Shown here: one piece after another, positions 48,601-60,720 of the stretch | Layout of the letters: the number at the start of each line of letters is the position of its first letter | Position numbering within the stretch: position 1 is the stretch's first letter | DNA from: Lineus longissimus | Taxonomy: Eukaryota; Nemertea; Pilidiophora; Heteronemertea; Lineidae | Direction: 5' to 3' | DNA: 64,000 nt | NCBI RefSeq assembly: GCF_910592395.1 | Contig: NC_088313.1 | Coordinates: 18,864,437 to 18,928,436, forward strand | Notes under the pieces: model-generated | The model's input: only the letters and a program-made list of their open reading frames with translations | What the model was told of the DNA's origin: nothing | The model's database searches: none | Made by a program: the position numbers and the translations under genes

Positions 48601-51600
48601 TCTACACCACATTAACTACCATCTAATAGACAACTTGTTAGTTATGCTGTGCAGAAAAACTAACTGATAGGCTGAATAATCTACATTGTATCAAAAAATG
48701 TAATCAGATTTCCTCAGGCATAAATCACAGATAATTCAACCATGTATTCTAATGGAGTCAGATGATGATGACAATACCTGAAGATACTTTTGATGAGTTA
48801 TAACGACCCTATTAGATGATGTTTCACAAGCACCCGCAATCACCACAGAGCTAACAAGATCTCGCTACATGCGATAATTATTGCAGGTCGCTGCAATAAC
48901 CTCTGATGGCACCATCCAACAGCCACACTTGTGACTAATGACGTTAAACCACATGAATGTCACAGAATCCAGTCAAATCAATGGGTGTTTTCCTCCACCG
49001 AGGCCTTCAGAAACCAAGATTCCTTCAGTGCGGACTCCTACAAAATGATTGGACACACACAGCTGTTTATCAAAGCAGGGCCTCTATCCCAAATTGCCCA
49101 TGGTTTTCGTAGTCAGTCACTGACGAAGAAGAACAAACAAGGTAAATCCATGTCAACAACGGCCTCAACTAACTAAATATAAAATCATAAGCTTAGGAAT
49201 TGAGAATCCTACAGCGTATACCATACGAAATATACGGCGTTGTACTATTCATGTACACGGTCTTGATCCAATGGCTTCTCCTGCAACTCGCATCGAATCA
49301 ATATCGCGCTGCCGCGCAGTGTTTTATCCTCGATCCAACATCGGCAACGACACGGAAATATCAATATTCCTCAATGTGTTGCTCGAGTTTGAATGGTGTG
49401 ACATTTGATGGGACAGGTAAGAATAGGCACCTGATTGATCAGGAAATAATGAATGAAATTATACCTAATACTACTGTAAACCCCATCTGTGGCAATTTCA
49501 TTTCGATACTATTGATTTAGGGCTGTAGAAGACGCGATTCAGCATGACATCAATGACCGTCTTTCAACTGTGCTCTTGTGTTTTATCTGTTTAAGGCATG
49601 TAAGGGGGCTTCTGCTGCAACTAACTAACACTACTACAGTTAAGAAATTACCGATGTGTACAGAACCATTGCTGCTCCTGTCCTGTCCATTGATTCCATG
49701 CTGCCCCCTACCTGGGCCATAAAACCCTAACAAATGGATACACAGTAAACGATATGACATACTTACATCTGTCCAAACAGTGATAAGATCCATGCTTATC
49801 CACGTGCCACGTGCCTTCAATAATAACACTTCAGGTCAGTTAGGTTGGATAGCCAGTAACACTTCAACCAATGTCCAAATCTCAGTTCCAATAAGACTTT
49901 AATCCACAAGTAAAGTTTATAGTAGATTCTTAACTATACCGTTCCAAAACACAACTTGAGATATTTCCTGGAATGAGTGATGAGGTGATCTCCGGAGTAT
50001 AAGGATGCTGTTACTATTTGTTTACCTTCAATCTCCAAAGCAGTCTGCTACATACTCAAGTACCCACTTCAGTGTCAGTGTGTGTGTAGCATATTCAAGT
50101 TTCTCCTCACAACAGTAGTAGTCCACAGTCACTGAATCATCAAATATCCAGGCCACAGAATATCATAAAAGATGCTAATTGCCATACAAATATCAATATC
50201 GTCTCCACATTTGCGGCATATTACATCCTAGAACGATCCACCAGACAGCCTAAATAATGAAACAAAAGTCAAAGGAGTCCACTCTGCCACAAGTGCAAAT
50301 GTACCCCGCTAGACCAAGGTTACACTTGCCACACAAAGCAATCTGCACGAGAAGGCTATTCTCCACGCATGTGTCATTCTAGCTTCATTGATCCAGCGGA
50401 AGATGGTTCAATGACGACCAATTCCAACACTGAATCATAATCTGAGACCGCATCCAACAGAATATAACTCCGGGACACAGAATCAGTAACCATGGAGATT
50501 CATCAGTTTTATTATCTTTGCAATTAGACCATATGCAGTAGTGTTTTTTAATGGCTATAAAGCAATCAAGTCACAGATCACAAATGGGAAATCTGTAGAA
50601 TCCAAATATGACCCCAGACATGAATGAAAACTATCTTGAATGCAAGACCCTTGGTCAGACCAGACACTTGAGACAGTCAAATCACACGGAGAGAAAGCCT
50701 GAGGGTTCTCCTCTAGATACCAGGAATTTACATATTACTCATTACCATCACGCAATAGCTTTTTATTTAGCATCCGGAATGACTATCGAAGTCTTTGTGC
50801 TCCAGATATCCCTCAATTTAGTCAATCCCGTCCAACAGAAGAATGGAACAAAGAAAGTGACTGAGAGAGTAAATTGTCGAAAAGTTATTTCCAAGGACTC
50901 CACGAAATGTCCAGCTGGCTTCACTGATTTACAAGTCCTGGTCGAAAGTTCCAATGAAATCGAACCAAGCAAGAATTGCACTGACCTACAGTATTCCAAG
51001 TCATCAAATGTGTACTTCTAACTGGTTCATTGTTTATCACATAGAGGATGCAATAGAGTAGGACACACTGATCACTCAGTGCTTACTGTGTGTGAACAAC
51101 AATTATCCTCAACATACTGTAGAACACAGTCTGCTGGTTGATACTAGTATAGCCATCACTATCACAATCAGCAATGGCTCAACAATGCTAGCCCAACAGG
51201 ACAGAGCCAGTATAACCCCATGTCATTCATTATTGATCATAGCTTCAAATCTATAGAATACACACACTCTTTGTCCTGAACACAGACTCTGCATCAGTTT
51301 AGTAACTACATAGCTATTTTTAGCTTGATAGCCAGCTGCTAGCAGAACTCTAGTGCTTACACTGTATGACTGCAGGGGGTCCAGTACCTCCATAACAAAA
51401 CATCTCGGGAAGTTATCAATTCAATGGATGAATTCAAGCGCACCAAACAGGAAAAGTGCTCAATACTGGTGTTTACAGCGATAATTGCTCTAATCTGCCA
51501 CCTCTAACTTAAAATACATGTAATTAGTAAAGGTCCAACCAATTCAGTATTTAAAAGGAATGTTATGGGACAGGGAAATTGTTAGTAAAGGCCATTCCAT

Positions 51601-52913
51601 CAAATTAAACAGCCCATTTTGGGTGGAAATCCTGTACCTACTACATGTACCTACAAGAAAACCAACACGCGTTGTTGAGTCACATTGGTTGAGATAGCTT
51701 ACACATGTAAGCAGTATATCTGGGTTCCTGACCATTATCAAGCCAGTGTATGGCCGCCCAATGAAAAACAATGAAACGTAATTTACTCTAGCTGGTGGTT
51801 TATACATTACAGGACATCGAACCAATTGTCTCATCAAATTTTTGTTATTGACCCATATTTTCTGATAGCGATTATCATTTGGCCTCAAATCAGAGGACAG
51901 GAAAACTGATTAATGTGCTGTTTGTTTGATGTTCTTATTTTCACAATGAAGTAGACTTATCAAGGCTTATCTCGAGGTCTCTTTAGAATACTATTTCTAA
52001 AATACTGTTTTCTACATGTAAAGCCTTAAGAAGTAATACATTTGTCATAATCAATAATACAATATGGCATGGGTGGGACTTACGCCTAGTTCAACATACA
52101 CAGTAGGCCTACCATGCATTTTACTAAAATACTTCACTACAATTTTGTAATAACTGAAGACATGGGGACCAGATGCGATTCCATCACAGTATCAATAGAG
52201 TTAAAAATCAAGGACCATAAATTGAAATGAAAAGGAATTTACCTTGGCTGCTCTTTGTGCATCCATAATGTACCGACTGAAGACAGTTGTGTTCTCTAGA
52301 GGTAGGCTGTAATCTTTCAACCCTTTCATGGACCGCTTTCTAACTGCTTTTGCCACCTTCTTCTGCAGGGTCCCCTTCAATGTGAGTATTGGGGCCTTTA
52401 TCGAGGCTAATGAGAGGTTGCTCAGGCTGTTACGCTTGCTCTTTCTCAATGAAGCTGCTCTAGCAAATGTGTCTCTAGGAGAGGAGTCGTCTTTCTTACG
52501 GGCCTGAAACAAAGGAAACTGGCATTACTGAGCCTGTCGTCTTCCAGATCATCATCATTGCCATTGGACGGGATTGGTGATTGATGACGATCAAGGCCGA
52601 CCACCGAAGTTCGGGACGCCTAACTTATGACGGATGCCCGGCAACCATGGAATTCGAAAAATTCAGAAAAAAACAACGAAATGTTATTTTTTTTACTTAC
52701 GCGAAGTTTTCTAGCCGATAATGGAAAGATGGGGGGTTTGATTATGAGTTTTTCAGGCTTCTCTATACGCTGCCTCTTTGCTGGAACCTTCGCACCATCG
52801 CTACCTGTCGGAATAGCATCAGTAACTCGCGATTCTTGTTGAAAATCGTCTTGAAATTCGCGCTTCCGTTTTCGAGTGGCCATTTTGAAATTTTTATCCG
52901 CCGCAAGCGCCAT
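42698..52913 (-). CDS. RTKN: Rhotekin (Rho-binding HR1 and PH-domain protein)
   Basis: Rhotekins bind GTP-loaded Rho through an N-terminal HR1 coiled coil. Shared exons (minus strand): 46112-46305, 45809-45918, 45557-45677, 45085-45244, 44780-44811, 44436-44542, 43945-44069, 43651-43776, 43191-43350 and 42698-42936, 457 codons in phase. Matches to human RTKN/RTKN2 include AELQQKIEREIKMRDGTAKL (HR1), SDIRIPLMWKDTDHFKNKG, RRYAVFCLLKIG, TPKKIKKKI, RFDQVAHATLRL, and the PH-domain ends KKWQRFWCSLKNLQL and RTRWWDAFQQHLLD. Three candidate 5' ends all join the HR1 exon in phase 0: two exons at 52701-52883 (or -52913) plus 52243-52503, and single exons at 49767-49793 and 46527-46664. About 15-20 residues expected in the PH domain between 43651 and 43350 are missing, so one small exon may be unplaced. 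Confidence 0.9.
46527..46664 (-). CDS. RTKN: Alternative first coding exon of rhotekin, proximal
   Basis: Starts at the Met of MEKCLPIGALIG (46664) and ends in LDVFYYRQMASKLK before GTAATA. The last part resembles the human rhotekin isoform that reads LNMLYIRQMALSLE before DTELQRK, which strongly supports the exon. Splices in phase 0 to 46305. Confidence 0.75.
46704..52242. other. Rhotekin 5' introns
   Basis: About 5.5 kb of AT-rich intron between the candidate first exons, with a short alternative exon at 49767-49793. A 137-codon plus-strand open frame at 50608-51021 has an ATG but no resemblance or splice context, so I leave it out. No large repeat is visible. Confidence 0.5.
49767..49793 (-). 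CDS. RTKN: Candidate short alternative first exon of rhotekin
   Basis: Nine codons (MDLITVWTD) followed by GTAAGT, in phase 0 with the HR1 exon, so the protein would read MDLITVWTD then DAELQQK. An in-frame Met lies upstream at 49829. Two adjacent CACGTG E-boxes (49801-49813) lie directly upstream of the ATG on the minus strand. Confidence 0.4.
52243..52913 (-). CDS. RTKN: Long basic N-terminal extension, probably rhotekin
   Basis: Exon A runs from the Met at 52883 (good context) or 52913 to 52701, ending before GTAAGT. Exon B is 52243-52503, ending before GTAAAT. They join in phase 0 and encode about 148 residues, very rich in Lys and Arg (TRKRKREFQ, RKSKRNSLSNLSLASIKAP, KGTLQKKVAKAVRKRSMK). 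Several basic clusters look like nuclear-localisation or phosphoinositide-binding signals, but that is only suggestive. The next phase-0 acceptor downstream is the rhotekin HR1 exon 6 kb away. I do not recognise this N-terminus, so it could instead be a separate short gene. Confidence 0.6.
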
Positions 52914-53737
52914 CTATTATCTTGTTTTAAATTTCAAATATCTCAGGACACATTGAGTTGCAAACACAATGTTTACTAATTTCAGTTAATTCAGATTATT
53001 AAGTACCAGCAGGTATTATTTTGATTATGTCACTTATACTTTACAGCAATTTTGCATGTTGGTAAAAATTTCTTCGTGTGTTTTCGGTTTCCAAGGCTCG
53101 AAGTAAACATTGCACTGGAAAACTTCGCCAGTTTAGCGGTTTTCCCACTAAAAACTATCGAAAAACTCACATATAGCAATTTAAGGGACTGCATATGATA
53201 CAATTACTCTAATCCTGCTTCGGTAAATATCGTGCAATGCTTCAAATTAACGTTTACCCAGTACTTTTTCGATGCGATATCTCGTTTCTCTGCTGTTGTC
53301 AATTTCCGGATGCTAAATACTGATCTATTATCGGACACTGTCAGTGTTTGCGATTGGATTTATGCCGTCAAAGTAGTGCAGTTGATCTAAACCACAACAT
53401 TGTGCCTGTTGCCTCTTTTTCAACGAAGCCCTTATGATCACTGTTGTCTACGCCTACGGTCTGGGACACCTCAGGCTCAGCTCTGCTGACCCCCCCCTCT
53501 CTAGCTCTGTCACCTGTGAATATGTTCGACTTCCATATAATAATCCTTCCATTCTTTATGTTCCATAATCTCTTTATACTACCATTGCACCAGCCCTCTC
53601 CTCATCATGAGCTGTAGGCTCCACATGCAACTTCTCTTCAACAACTTGTATTTTCTCATCAGGTGAAGTGTTGTTCTGAAATCAATGGTCTGATTTCCCA
53701 AATATCTTTTTTGTTTCAGACTGAAAAAAAACCTAAG
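52914..53737. promoter_or_regulatory. Divergent region between the long rhotekin 5' end and CFAP206
   Basis: The two start codons face away from each other across about 0.8 kb. The first CFAP206 coding exon begins at an acceptor (53719), so an upstream non-coding exon should lie here or nearby. A C-run is at 53491-53497. No TATA box is clear. Confidence 0.4.
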
Positions 53738-56700
53738 ATGTCGCGAGCGCAAGCTGAGAGTGTCATCAAGAACATAATCCGGGAGATAGCTCAAGAGTGT
53801 GCCAGTAAAGGCCAGGCTGTCTCAGAAACATTGGTGGCTTTCATGGTTAGTATATTGTAATCAATGTAAGCTTTGTTTTAGACTGTATACTGCGATATAG
53901 GTAAAACCTACTGAATGTCAATTTAAATACGTAAAAATACAATAATGTTACATAATGTCTGAATAAAGTCCCATCCAGAAAGAAAGTACTGTTTTCTCCT
54001 CTGCCTTGTGTGCACAGATATGAAAGTTTTTGTGGAGAAATAATGAGAAAAAGGGATGGCATTTCTGATTCTCAGCAAAGTGGTTGTAATATTATCGCAT
54101 TGCATGCATATCTTTTCAGGTTAAAGCCGTTGTGTTGGATCCCAGTAATGAATTCAATGTAGACCGCACCCTCACTAAAGATGACGTACAAAAACTCATC
54201 AAGGTTAGTAATCTAAGCTATTCTGTTAACCATTACACAAAAGCTTGTAAACTTACATGACTGTATGAAATTACTGTCCTATCCTTGGACCTACTAGTAT
54301 ACCAATCATTAGGAATGAAATAAAGAAGAATTCTGAGTCTGACAACATATGCTCAACTCAAACCTCGTGCTGTGACCCTGTCCCTGTGATCATACAATTA
54401 TAGTAACATTCTGTGATGATGATCTTCTATGGCGTCTTGCAGATTTGTGTTGACCGTCTCCTGGACTCGAGGTCCCCATCTCTGGATACCATCAAGATGC
54501 AGGTGTACTTTGACATGAACTACACAACCAGGAACGACTTCCTGGATGAACACCGACGAGTCCTCGATTCTCGTCTCCAGCCTGTCATCCGTGAAATCAC
54601 TGACAGTCGAGCAAGGACACGGGAGGAGTTGGAGAGTTTGTACCGCAAGATTGTCTCTGCCGTCCTCTTGAGATCTGGTTTGGGAAGCCCAACAGATATT
54701 GCAGTGGTGCGAGAAGCAACAGGTGTGTTCAAGATGTTGAAATGAAATGTGTGATAAGAATTAGTAATGCATAGCTTATTAACTGTCTTAACTATAACGA
54801 GCCAAGGCCTTGTACCTCAAGTCATTGTACTACAAACAGCTCTCATGTCATTGACGAATTAAAATTTCTTGTGGACAGCAGAGTGCTCGACTTCTAGAAA
54901 GACCATTTTTGAAATGAAAGACAAGCTAATTATTCAGTTTGCTTATCAAAGTAATTGACTTTTTCACATGTAGATTGATGAGACTTGGCATGTAAGCACT
55001 AGCACTGGCGACTTTGCCCTAGTATTACAGGTTAATTTAACGCTTTGTCCTCCACAGCTGCCTTGCAGAGTGTCTTCCCTCAGACTGAGCTCGGTACCTT
55101 CATGGCTCTGACCAAGAGAGACAAGGAGAGACAGCTGCAGGAGTTGACCCAGATTGTGACTGGGATCAGATTGTTCAACAAGGAATGCGGCAAAGGAGGA
55201 GAGGGGATTGATGACTGTAAGTTAAAAGATATCTCCATCCGCTTAAGGTTAAGTTGGTCAGAGAAGGTTGATTAGTAATGCATACACCAGGTACATGTAG
55301 GTCTGTTTGTCTTTAATCATGTCTCAGTCTAGGATAAAAAGTGACAAATTCCGTGTCTTCTATATTGTCATGTCAATTCCAGTACCTGCCATCCTGAATG
55401 AAGCAATTCCTGCCACCACCCAGAATGTCGATGCTGAGATCCAGAACACCTTGAGCATCTCCTACAGGTACACAGCATTGATTCAGAAGCTGAGGGGTGA
55501 CAGTAGTCAGGAAGGTCCGCCTACCCAACTCCTAAAGGAGGCTCTCATCAATGCAAGGCAGCATGAGACTTACCTCAAGATCTTACTGGTGAGTTGAATT
55601 CACAGTGAGACAAAAGACATCTCATTGAAGAATGTGTCTTAACACCCATGTCATCTGATACTAATTCACAGACTTTGGGTGAAGACTAAAACAAAGATAA
55701 GGATGTGTTTCACAGTGCTAGAACCTTATAAGCTTGGATTTACCAATGACTGCGGTGACTCGTTTGTTAATGACTTCATCCTTGAGGTAATCACGAATTT
55801 GTCTCTCCGAATCAATCCATTTTCCTTTTCGTTGCAGAATGACATCATAGCTTGTGCCCAGCAGGTCGAGATGTTGGAATCACAGCTGGCAGCACGTATG
55901 GAGCAGCTGCAAGCTACTGTCCAGTCTAAGACCGCAGTACCTACTGCACAAGTTTATGTAAGGACTCTTTCCTTTGTCACATCCGAGGCTTTAGGAAACT
56001 GAAAACATAGCCACCTAGGGTGCCGAGATATCTTTGGAAATATTGGAACACACGACTTTAGAGGAAACCTTTTGAAATATGTGTTATTGAAATGTGTCCT
56101 TCCCTCCTCTTTAAAGATGTTTTGACATGGTCTTTGTTACTGATCTTTGTCGGACAAAATCCTGTCCTCAAGCGAATTTCATTATTCTTTTATTTCGATT
56201 GCAGCCCCAGTTTATCCAGCTGGCACATTTGTGGTGTGGCTTCCAGGATGAGATGGTCCTGCTGAGTGTCCTCAGTAACATCTTGGCCAGTTTGGAACCA
56301 TTCACAAAGGTGAGCAAACAACCTTCAATCAATTCGCTCAGGGTAGATCAGGGAGATCAGTGGGTTCAGCTTTTGGAAGGATCACCGCTGTTAAATTTTA
56401 GCTGTCCTCGGAACCAACAATAATAAACAAGAAATTGACTTGACAACCCATTAAATTCTATCTGAATTGTCTCTGCTTTCAGGCTCACAATGAGATCTTC
56501 ACTGATGAGGTGTTAAATCCTTTCATGGAGGGTGTGACAGTCCTGTCTGATGAAGAACGAAGGAGAGCTGTAAGTAAAAGAGAATCACATATTTTAAAAG
56601 ATAAAGGTCTGACTGTTTGGTCTGCATCTCAAAAGAGGAAATAAAAGAAGGTACGAAATTGGCTTGTTAGATGTGCATATTATGACTTGTAATTTTTGTG

Positions 56701-58415
56701 GTTTAGTCATTCAGACATTTCTGTACATCTTCAATTTTTCCCTTGTCTTGCAGACCAGTGGAGAAGAGCATCGTGTTGACCCAAAAGACTTCAAGAAAAT
56801 GGAATGGCTCTTCCCAGAAACTACAAAAAACTTCAATAGGTTACCACTGCAGTATAAGGGTTACTGTGGATGGTCGCTGGTCCAAAATGACTGTTTACTC
56901 CTCCCGAGCAACCCAGATATAGGTGTATTGAGATATAATGACCACTACTATGGCTTCTCGTCAAAAGATGCTGCTTACGACTTTGCTGAAAATCCTGAAG
57001 GGTAGGTAATGCTTTACCTTGGGTGACATGAAAAGGCATATGCTCTTCTGTACTTTTCCAGCTCGATAACTTTAAAATCAAAGACAACTGAGGCCTGAGG
57101 CACTCAATTCGAGTCTTTCCATCCTCTTTCTGAAATTCATATGGGATGACATTACTTACTGCATCCAGTTAGAAAAAGTAATGGCTTCAATCAAAATGAA
57201 ATCTTTACTTTCTTTTGTAGATATATTCAGATGGCTGCAGAGGCTGCCAAGAGAAGTCCAGAACTGATACAGCTCCTTGAACTTCACACCCAGTTTGCAA
57301 CCATCACACCCTACTCCCAGGTTAGTGTCGACTTCTTCCTTCGAAATGCATCCAGTCTACAAAACGATTCATGGCATCGAAAATAGTTACCAGAGGTGTT
57401 CAGATAAGGTATTTATGGCTGTTGCCTTTGCCTCAAGTCTAAAACAAATCGGAAACATGTGTTGGTTCTAATTTCTATTCCAAGCACTGCTTTCATGAGA
57501 TCCAGCAGTGTTCTGTACCTATATCTTTGTTGTTAATTACAGGGCAAGGACCCGGGCAAGATGATTGAGAAGCCAGTGACTAAATGTGACAGCGGCACTC
57601 AGACAGACACTCACATCCTCGAGGCTAATATTGTCAAGTCATATGAATGGAATGAGTGGGAACTCAGAAGGAAAGCAATCAAACTGGTAGGTTTCTAACA
57701 TGGTTTACAGACATTGTATGATTCAGCATGTCAAATTACAGTTAAGAACAACCACTGGAAAATGTCTTATTAGTGTACGGGCATATTACTGGAGCCACAC
57801 CCTTTCTCTCTGAGTTTTTACCTGCATGAGTTTCATGTAAAGCTACCTCTCTTTTAGACTCATGTGAGTAAGATGTATGCAAGGTAGGAAGCTGCTCTCC
57901 TCTTATTGTGATTGTGACGTTTTCCTATTTAGGCTAATCTGAGAACCAAGATCACACATTCCGTCCAGACGAACCTCAGCAACTTGAGAAGAGACAACAT
58001 TTCCCAGGTGTACCTGCCAAAGTAAGTCGTGACTAGAATGCTCTTGTTATTGTGCCAGATTCCATTTGGAATTATTGATACCTTCCCTTCTGTGAGGTTC
58101 CTGTGGCTACAAGGAGTAGCAGATTTTGCAATGTACTCATTGTTGCATTGTTCTACCAGGCAACTGACATAGCAATCACCTGGTGTATATGATAAATTTG
58201 TATCAATCAGATCTTGCACTCACTTTGATTTTAGCTTGCAGACACTAATTGCATTTTTGTACCTTTCCAGGGAAGCCACAACCCAGACAAAGACAGATGG
58301 CTATTCGAATGTTCCCAAACCTCAAGTTTTCCTTGCTGGTCTCCGCGGCTGTGGGCTGGACTTGCCTACAAATATGGAGAAGGTAGATCTGACCATCGAT
58401 GTCGACCAGACATAA
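53738..58415 (+). CDS. CFAP206: Cilia- and flagella-associated protein 206
   Basis: CFAP206/FAP206 is an axonemal protein that helps anchor radial spoke 2 and dynein c on doublet microtubules. Exons: 53720-53845 (ATG 53738), 54120-54203, 54443-54722, 55058-55216, 55383-55588, 55838-55957, 56205-56309, 56483-56569, 56754-57001, 57221-57320, 57543-57686, 57933-58021 and 58271-58415 (TAA). All phases agree; about 624 residues, almost the human length (622). Strong matches include QAESVIKNIIREIAQECASK, VKAVVLDPSNEFN, DTIKMQVYFDMNYT, LLRSGLGSPTDI, IVTGIRLFNKECGKGGEGID, KKMEWLFPETT, SSKDAAYDFAENPE, KSYEWNEWELRRKAIKLANL and the C-terminal QVFLAGLRG. ATTAAA at 58450-58455 is a likely poly(A) signal. 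Its presence implies motile cilia or flagella. Confidence 0.96.
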
Positions 58416-59114
58416 GAACAGTAACCGATAGAGGACTCAATACACAGACATTAAATTACAATCTGTAGTCTGCTGGTTGTTTTGAAGTATTTATTTATAA
58501 AAAAAGCACAGAACCTTACTTTTACATGTACAGAAAAGTATTATTGAGGTTATACAATAGAAAATACTTGTATGCCTGATGTTCTTTCTATTGCTTAAAG
58601 TCATTGTCATCATTAATCATGTGTTTTCAACTGTTAATGTTAAGTCAAAGACCATGAAAAGCAGTTCCAACTAGTTTCCCTCTTCACCAAAAGGGTACCA
58701 GATTCTTCCCAGGTGTACTGTGCAGGGAATCTCTCTATTAAGGACAGTCTTGGAACTGACATATGCTGTCCTTGATAGGGAGATGTCCAGATTACAGAGG
58801 TGAAGTTGGCCCATTTGGGTTCAAAACCGCTGCCTCTAATTGGGAGGGAGGGTGCTAAGAGAGATGTCTGCTGGTGCCATGGGAGTCGCCCCCCCCCCCC
58901 CCCTGAATGAAGAACATACTGTATTTCATATTTCTGAATAATTTGCCTGTGATAGATAAGTCCGTCCACTGTTTCAAAAAAGTGCAGCCAATAAAACCTT
59001 CTTTTTGTGTGCAAATTGCTGGCTTTTGATTCTTTTTCCAAAGAAATATCTGATGCTGTCTCGGACGGGATTGAGCATAGTAGCTCCAACTAAGCTCAGG
59101 CATCTCCTCCGTCT
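58416..59114. other. Downstream of CFAP206; MITE-like remnant and poly(C)
   Basis: After the CFAP206 3' end, 58715-58797 carries CTCTCTATTAAGGACAG and CTGTCCTTGATAGGGAGA, a diverged relative of the MITE at 32695-32783. A run of about 15 C lies near 58889-58904. Confidence 0.5.
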
Positions 59115-60240
59115 TGCTAATACGAGGACAAAGATGTGACGGCCACAAACAGAACACTTCTCCACTGTCTTGCAAACGCGGCGAGAGAGATAAGCCTATC
59201 ACAGCCTGGCGAATCGGTCTTCGCTGCTCCACCGTCTGTCAACATGGAGTGAGAGAAACGGGTGTGGCTTCTCCACTGTCTTGCAAACGCGGTGAGGGAG
59301 ATAAGACTATCACAGCCTGGTGAATCTGTCTTCGCTGCTCCACCGTCTGCCAACATGGAGTGAGAGAAACAGGCAAGGCTTCTCCGCTGTCTTGCAGACA
59401 CGGCGAGGGAGATAAGACCAATACAGCCTGGCGAATCGGTCTTCGCTGCTCCACCGTCTGCCAACATGGAGTGAGAGAAACAGGTGTGGCTTCTCCGCTG
59501 TCTTGCAGACACGGCGAGGGAGATAAAACTATCACAGCCTGGCGAATCGGTCTTTGCTGCTCCACCGTCTGTCAACATGGAGTGTGAGAATCAGGTGTGG
59601 CTTCTCCGCTGTCTTGCAAACGCAGCGAGGGAGATAAGACTATCACAGCCTGGCGAATCGGTCTTTGCTGCTCCACCGTCTGTCAACATGGAGTGTGAGA
59701 ATCAGGCGTGGCTTCTCCGCTGTCTTGCAAACGCGGCGAGGGAGATGAGACTGTCACAGCCTGGCGAATCGGTCTTCGCTGCTCCACCGTCTGTCAACAT
59801 GGAGTGTGAAAATCAGGAGTGGCTTCTCCGCTGTCTTGCAAACGCGGCGAGGGAGATAAGACTATCACAGCCTGGCGAATCGGTCTTCGCTGCTCCACCG
59901 TCTGTCAACATGGAGTGTGAGAATCAGGTGTGGCTTCTCCGCTGTCTTGCAGACACGGCGAGGGAGATAAGACCAATACAGCCTGGCGAATCGGTCTTCG
60001 CTGCTCCACCGTCTGCCAACATGGAGTGAGAGAAACAGGTGTGGCTTCTCCGCTGTCTTGCAGACACGGCGAGGGAGATGAGACTATCACAGCCTGGCGA
60101 ATCGGTCTTCGCTGCTCCACTGTCTGCCAACATGGAGTGAGAGAATCAGGCGTGGCTTCTCCGCTGTCTTGCAAACGCGGCGAGGGAGATAAGACTATCA
60201 CAGCCTGGCGAATCGGGCCTCGTCGCTCCACCGAGACGGA
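59115..60240 (-). repeat. 111-bp satellite array, ten copies
   Basis: TGTCTTGCA(A/G)AC recurs at 59166, 59278, 59388, 59499, 59610, 59721, 59832, 59943, 60054 and 60165, a near-constant 111-bp period. Read on the minus strand, each unit is a ~66-bp part (TTGGCAGACGGTGGAGCAGC, GACCGATTCGCCAGGCTGTG, AGTCTTATCTCCCTCGCCG) plus a ~45-bp shortened relative of it (CTGCAAGACAGCGGAGAAGC). Since 111 is 37 codons, long open frames appear on both strands; I regard these as by-products. Confidence 0.93.
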
Positions 60241-60720
60241 CACAACCAGGCCGAATTGGTCCTGACAGCTACACCGTCTTGCTCTCCAAATAAGCGAGAC
60301 AAGGCAGCCAGCACCTGAACGCGACTGGTGTCTTGTCAACATGGTGTAGGAGATGGTCCAGCCTAAACCAGACTAAATGAGACCTGACAGACTCTTCGTC
60401 TTACCAACTGACTGATAGCTGAGAGACCGAACCGGGGAGGCAGCGCGTCTTTACAAACACGGCGAGAGATTTATGACTAATACAGCCATGCGAATGGGGC
60501 CCAGCCGTTCCAACGTCTTGCCAACATGGTGAGAGCGTAAAGACTGTCACAACCGAATGGGACCTGGTTGTCCCCAACGTTTGGCCAAAATGGAGATGAT
60601 GCAGCCACAACTAGTCCGAATCGTCGAAGACAGTTCCACCGTCTTGCCAAGTGGTGAGAGAGTTGAGACAGCCACAACCAGGTAGAATTGGCTTTGGCAG
60701 CTCCACCGTCTTGCTGTCGC
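60241..60720 (-). repeat. Degenerate satellite units, minus orientation
   Basis: Continues the array with strongly diverged copies (for example GTTGAGACAGCCACAACCAG and GGCAGCTCCACCGTCTTGC, complements of the plus-strand words). Period irregular. Confidence 0.7.

Noticed and set aside
50608-51021. 137-codon plus-strand frame in the rhotekin intron
   Set aside because: Has an ATG but no resemblance, no clear promoter or poly(A) signal, and a composition like the surrounding intron.
59484-60029. 181-codon plus frame and similar minus frames in the satellite
   Set aside because: They arise because the repeat unit is 111 bp, a multiple of three; open frames occur in several registers on both strands.
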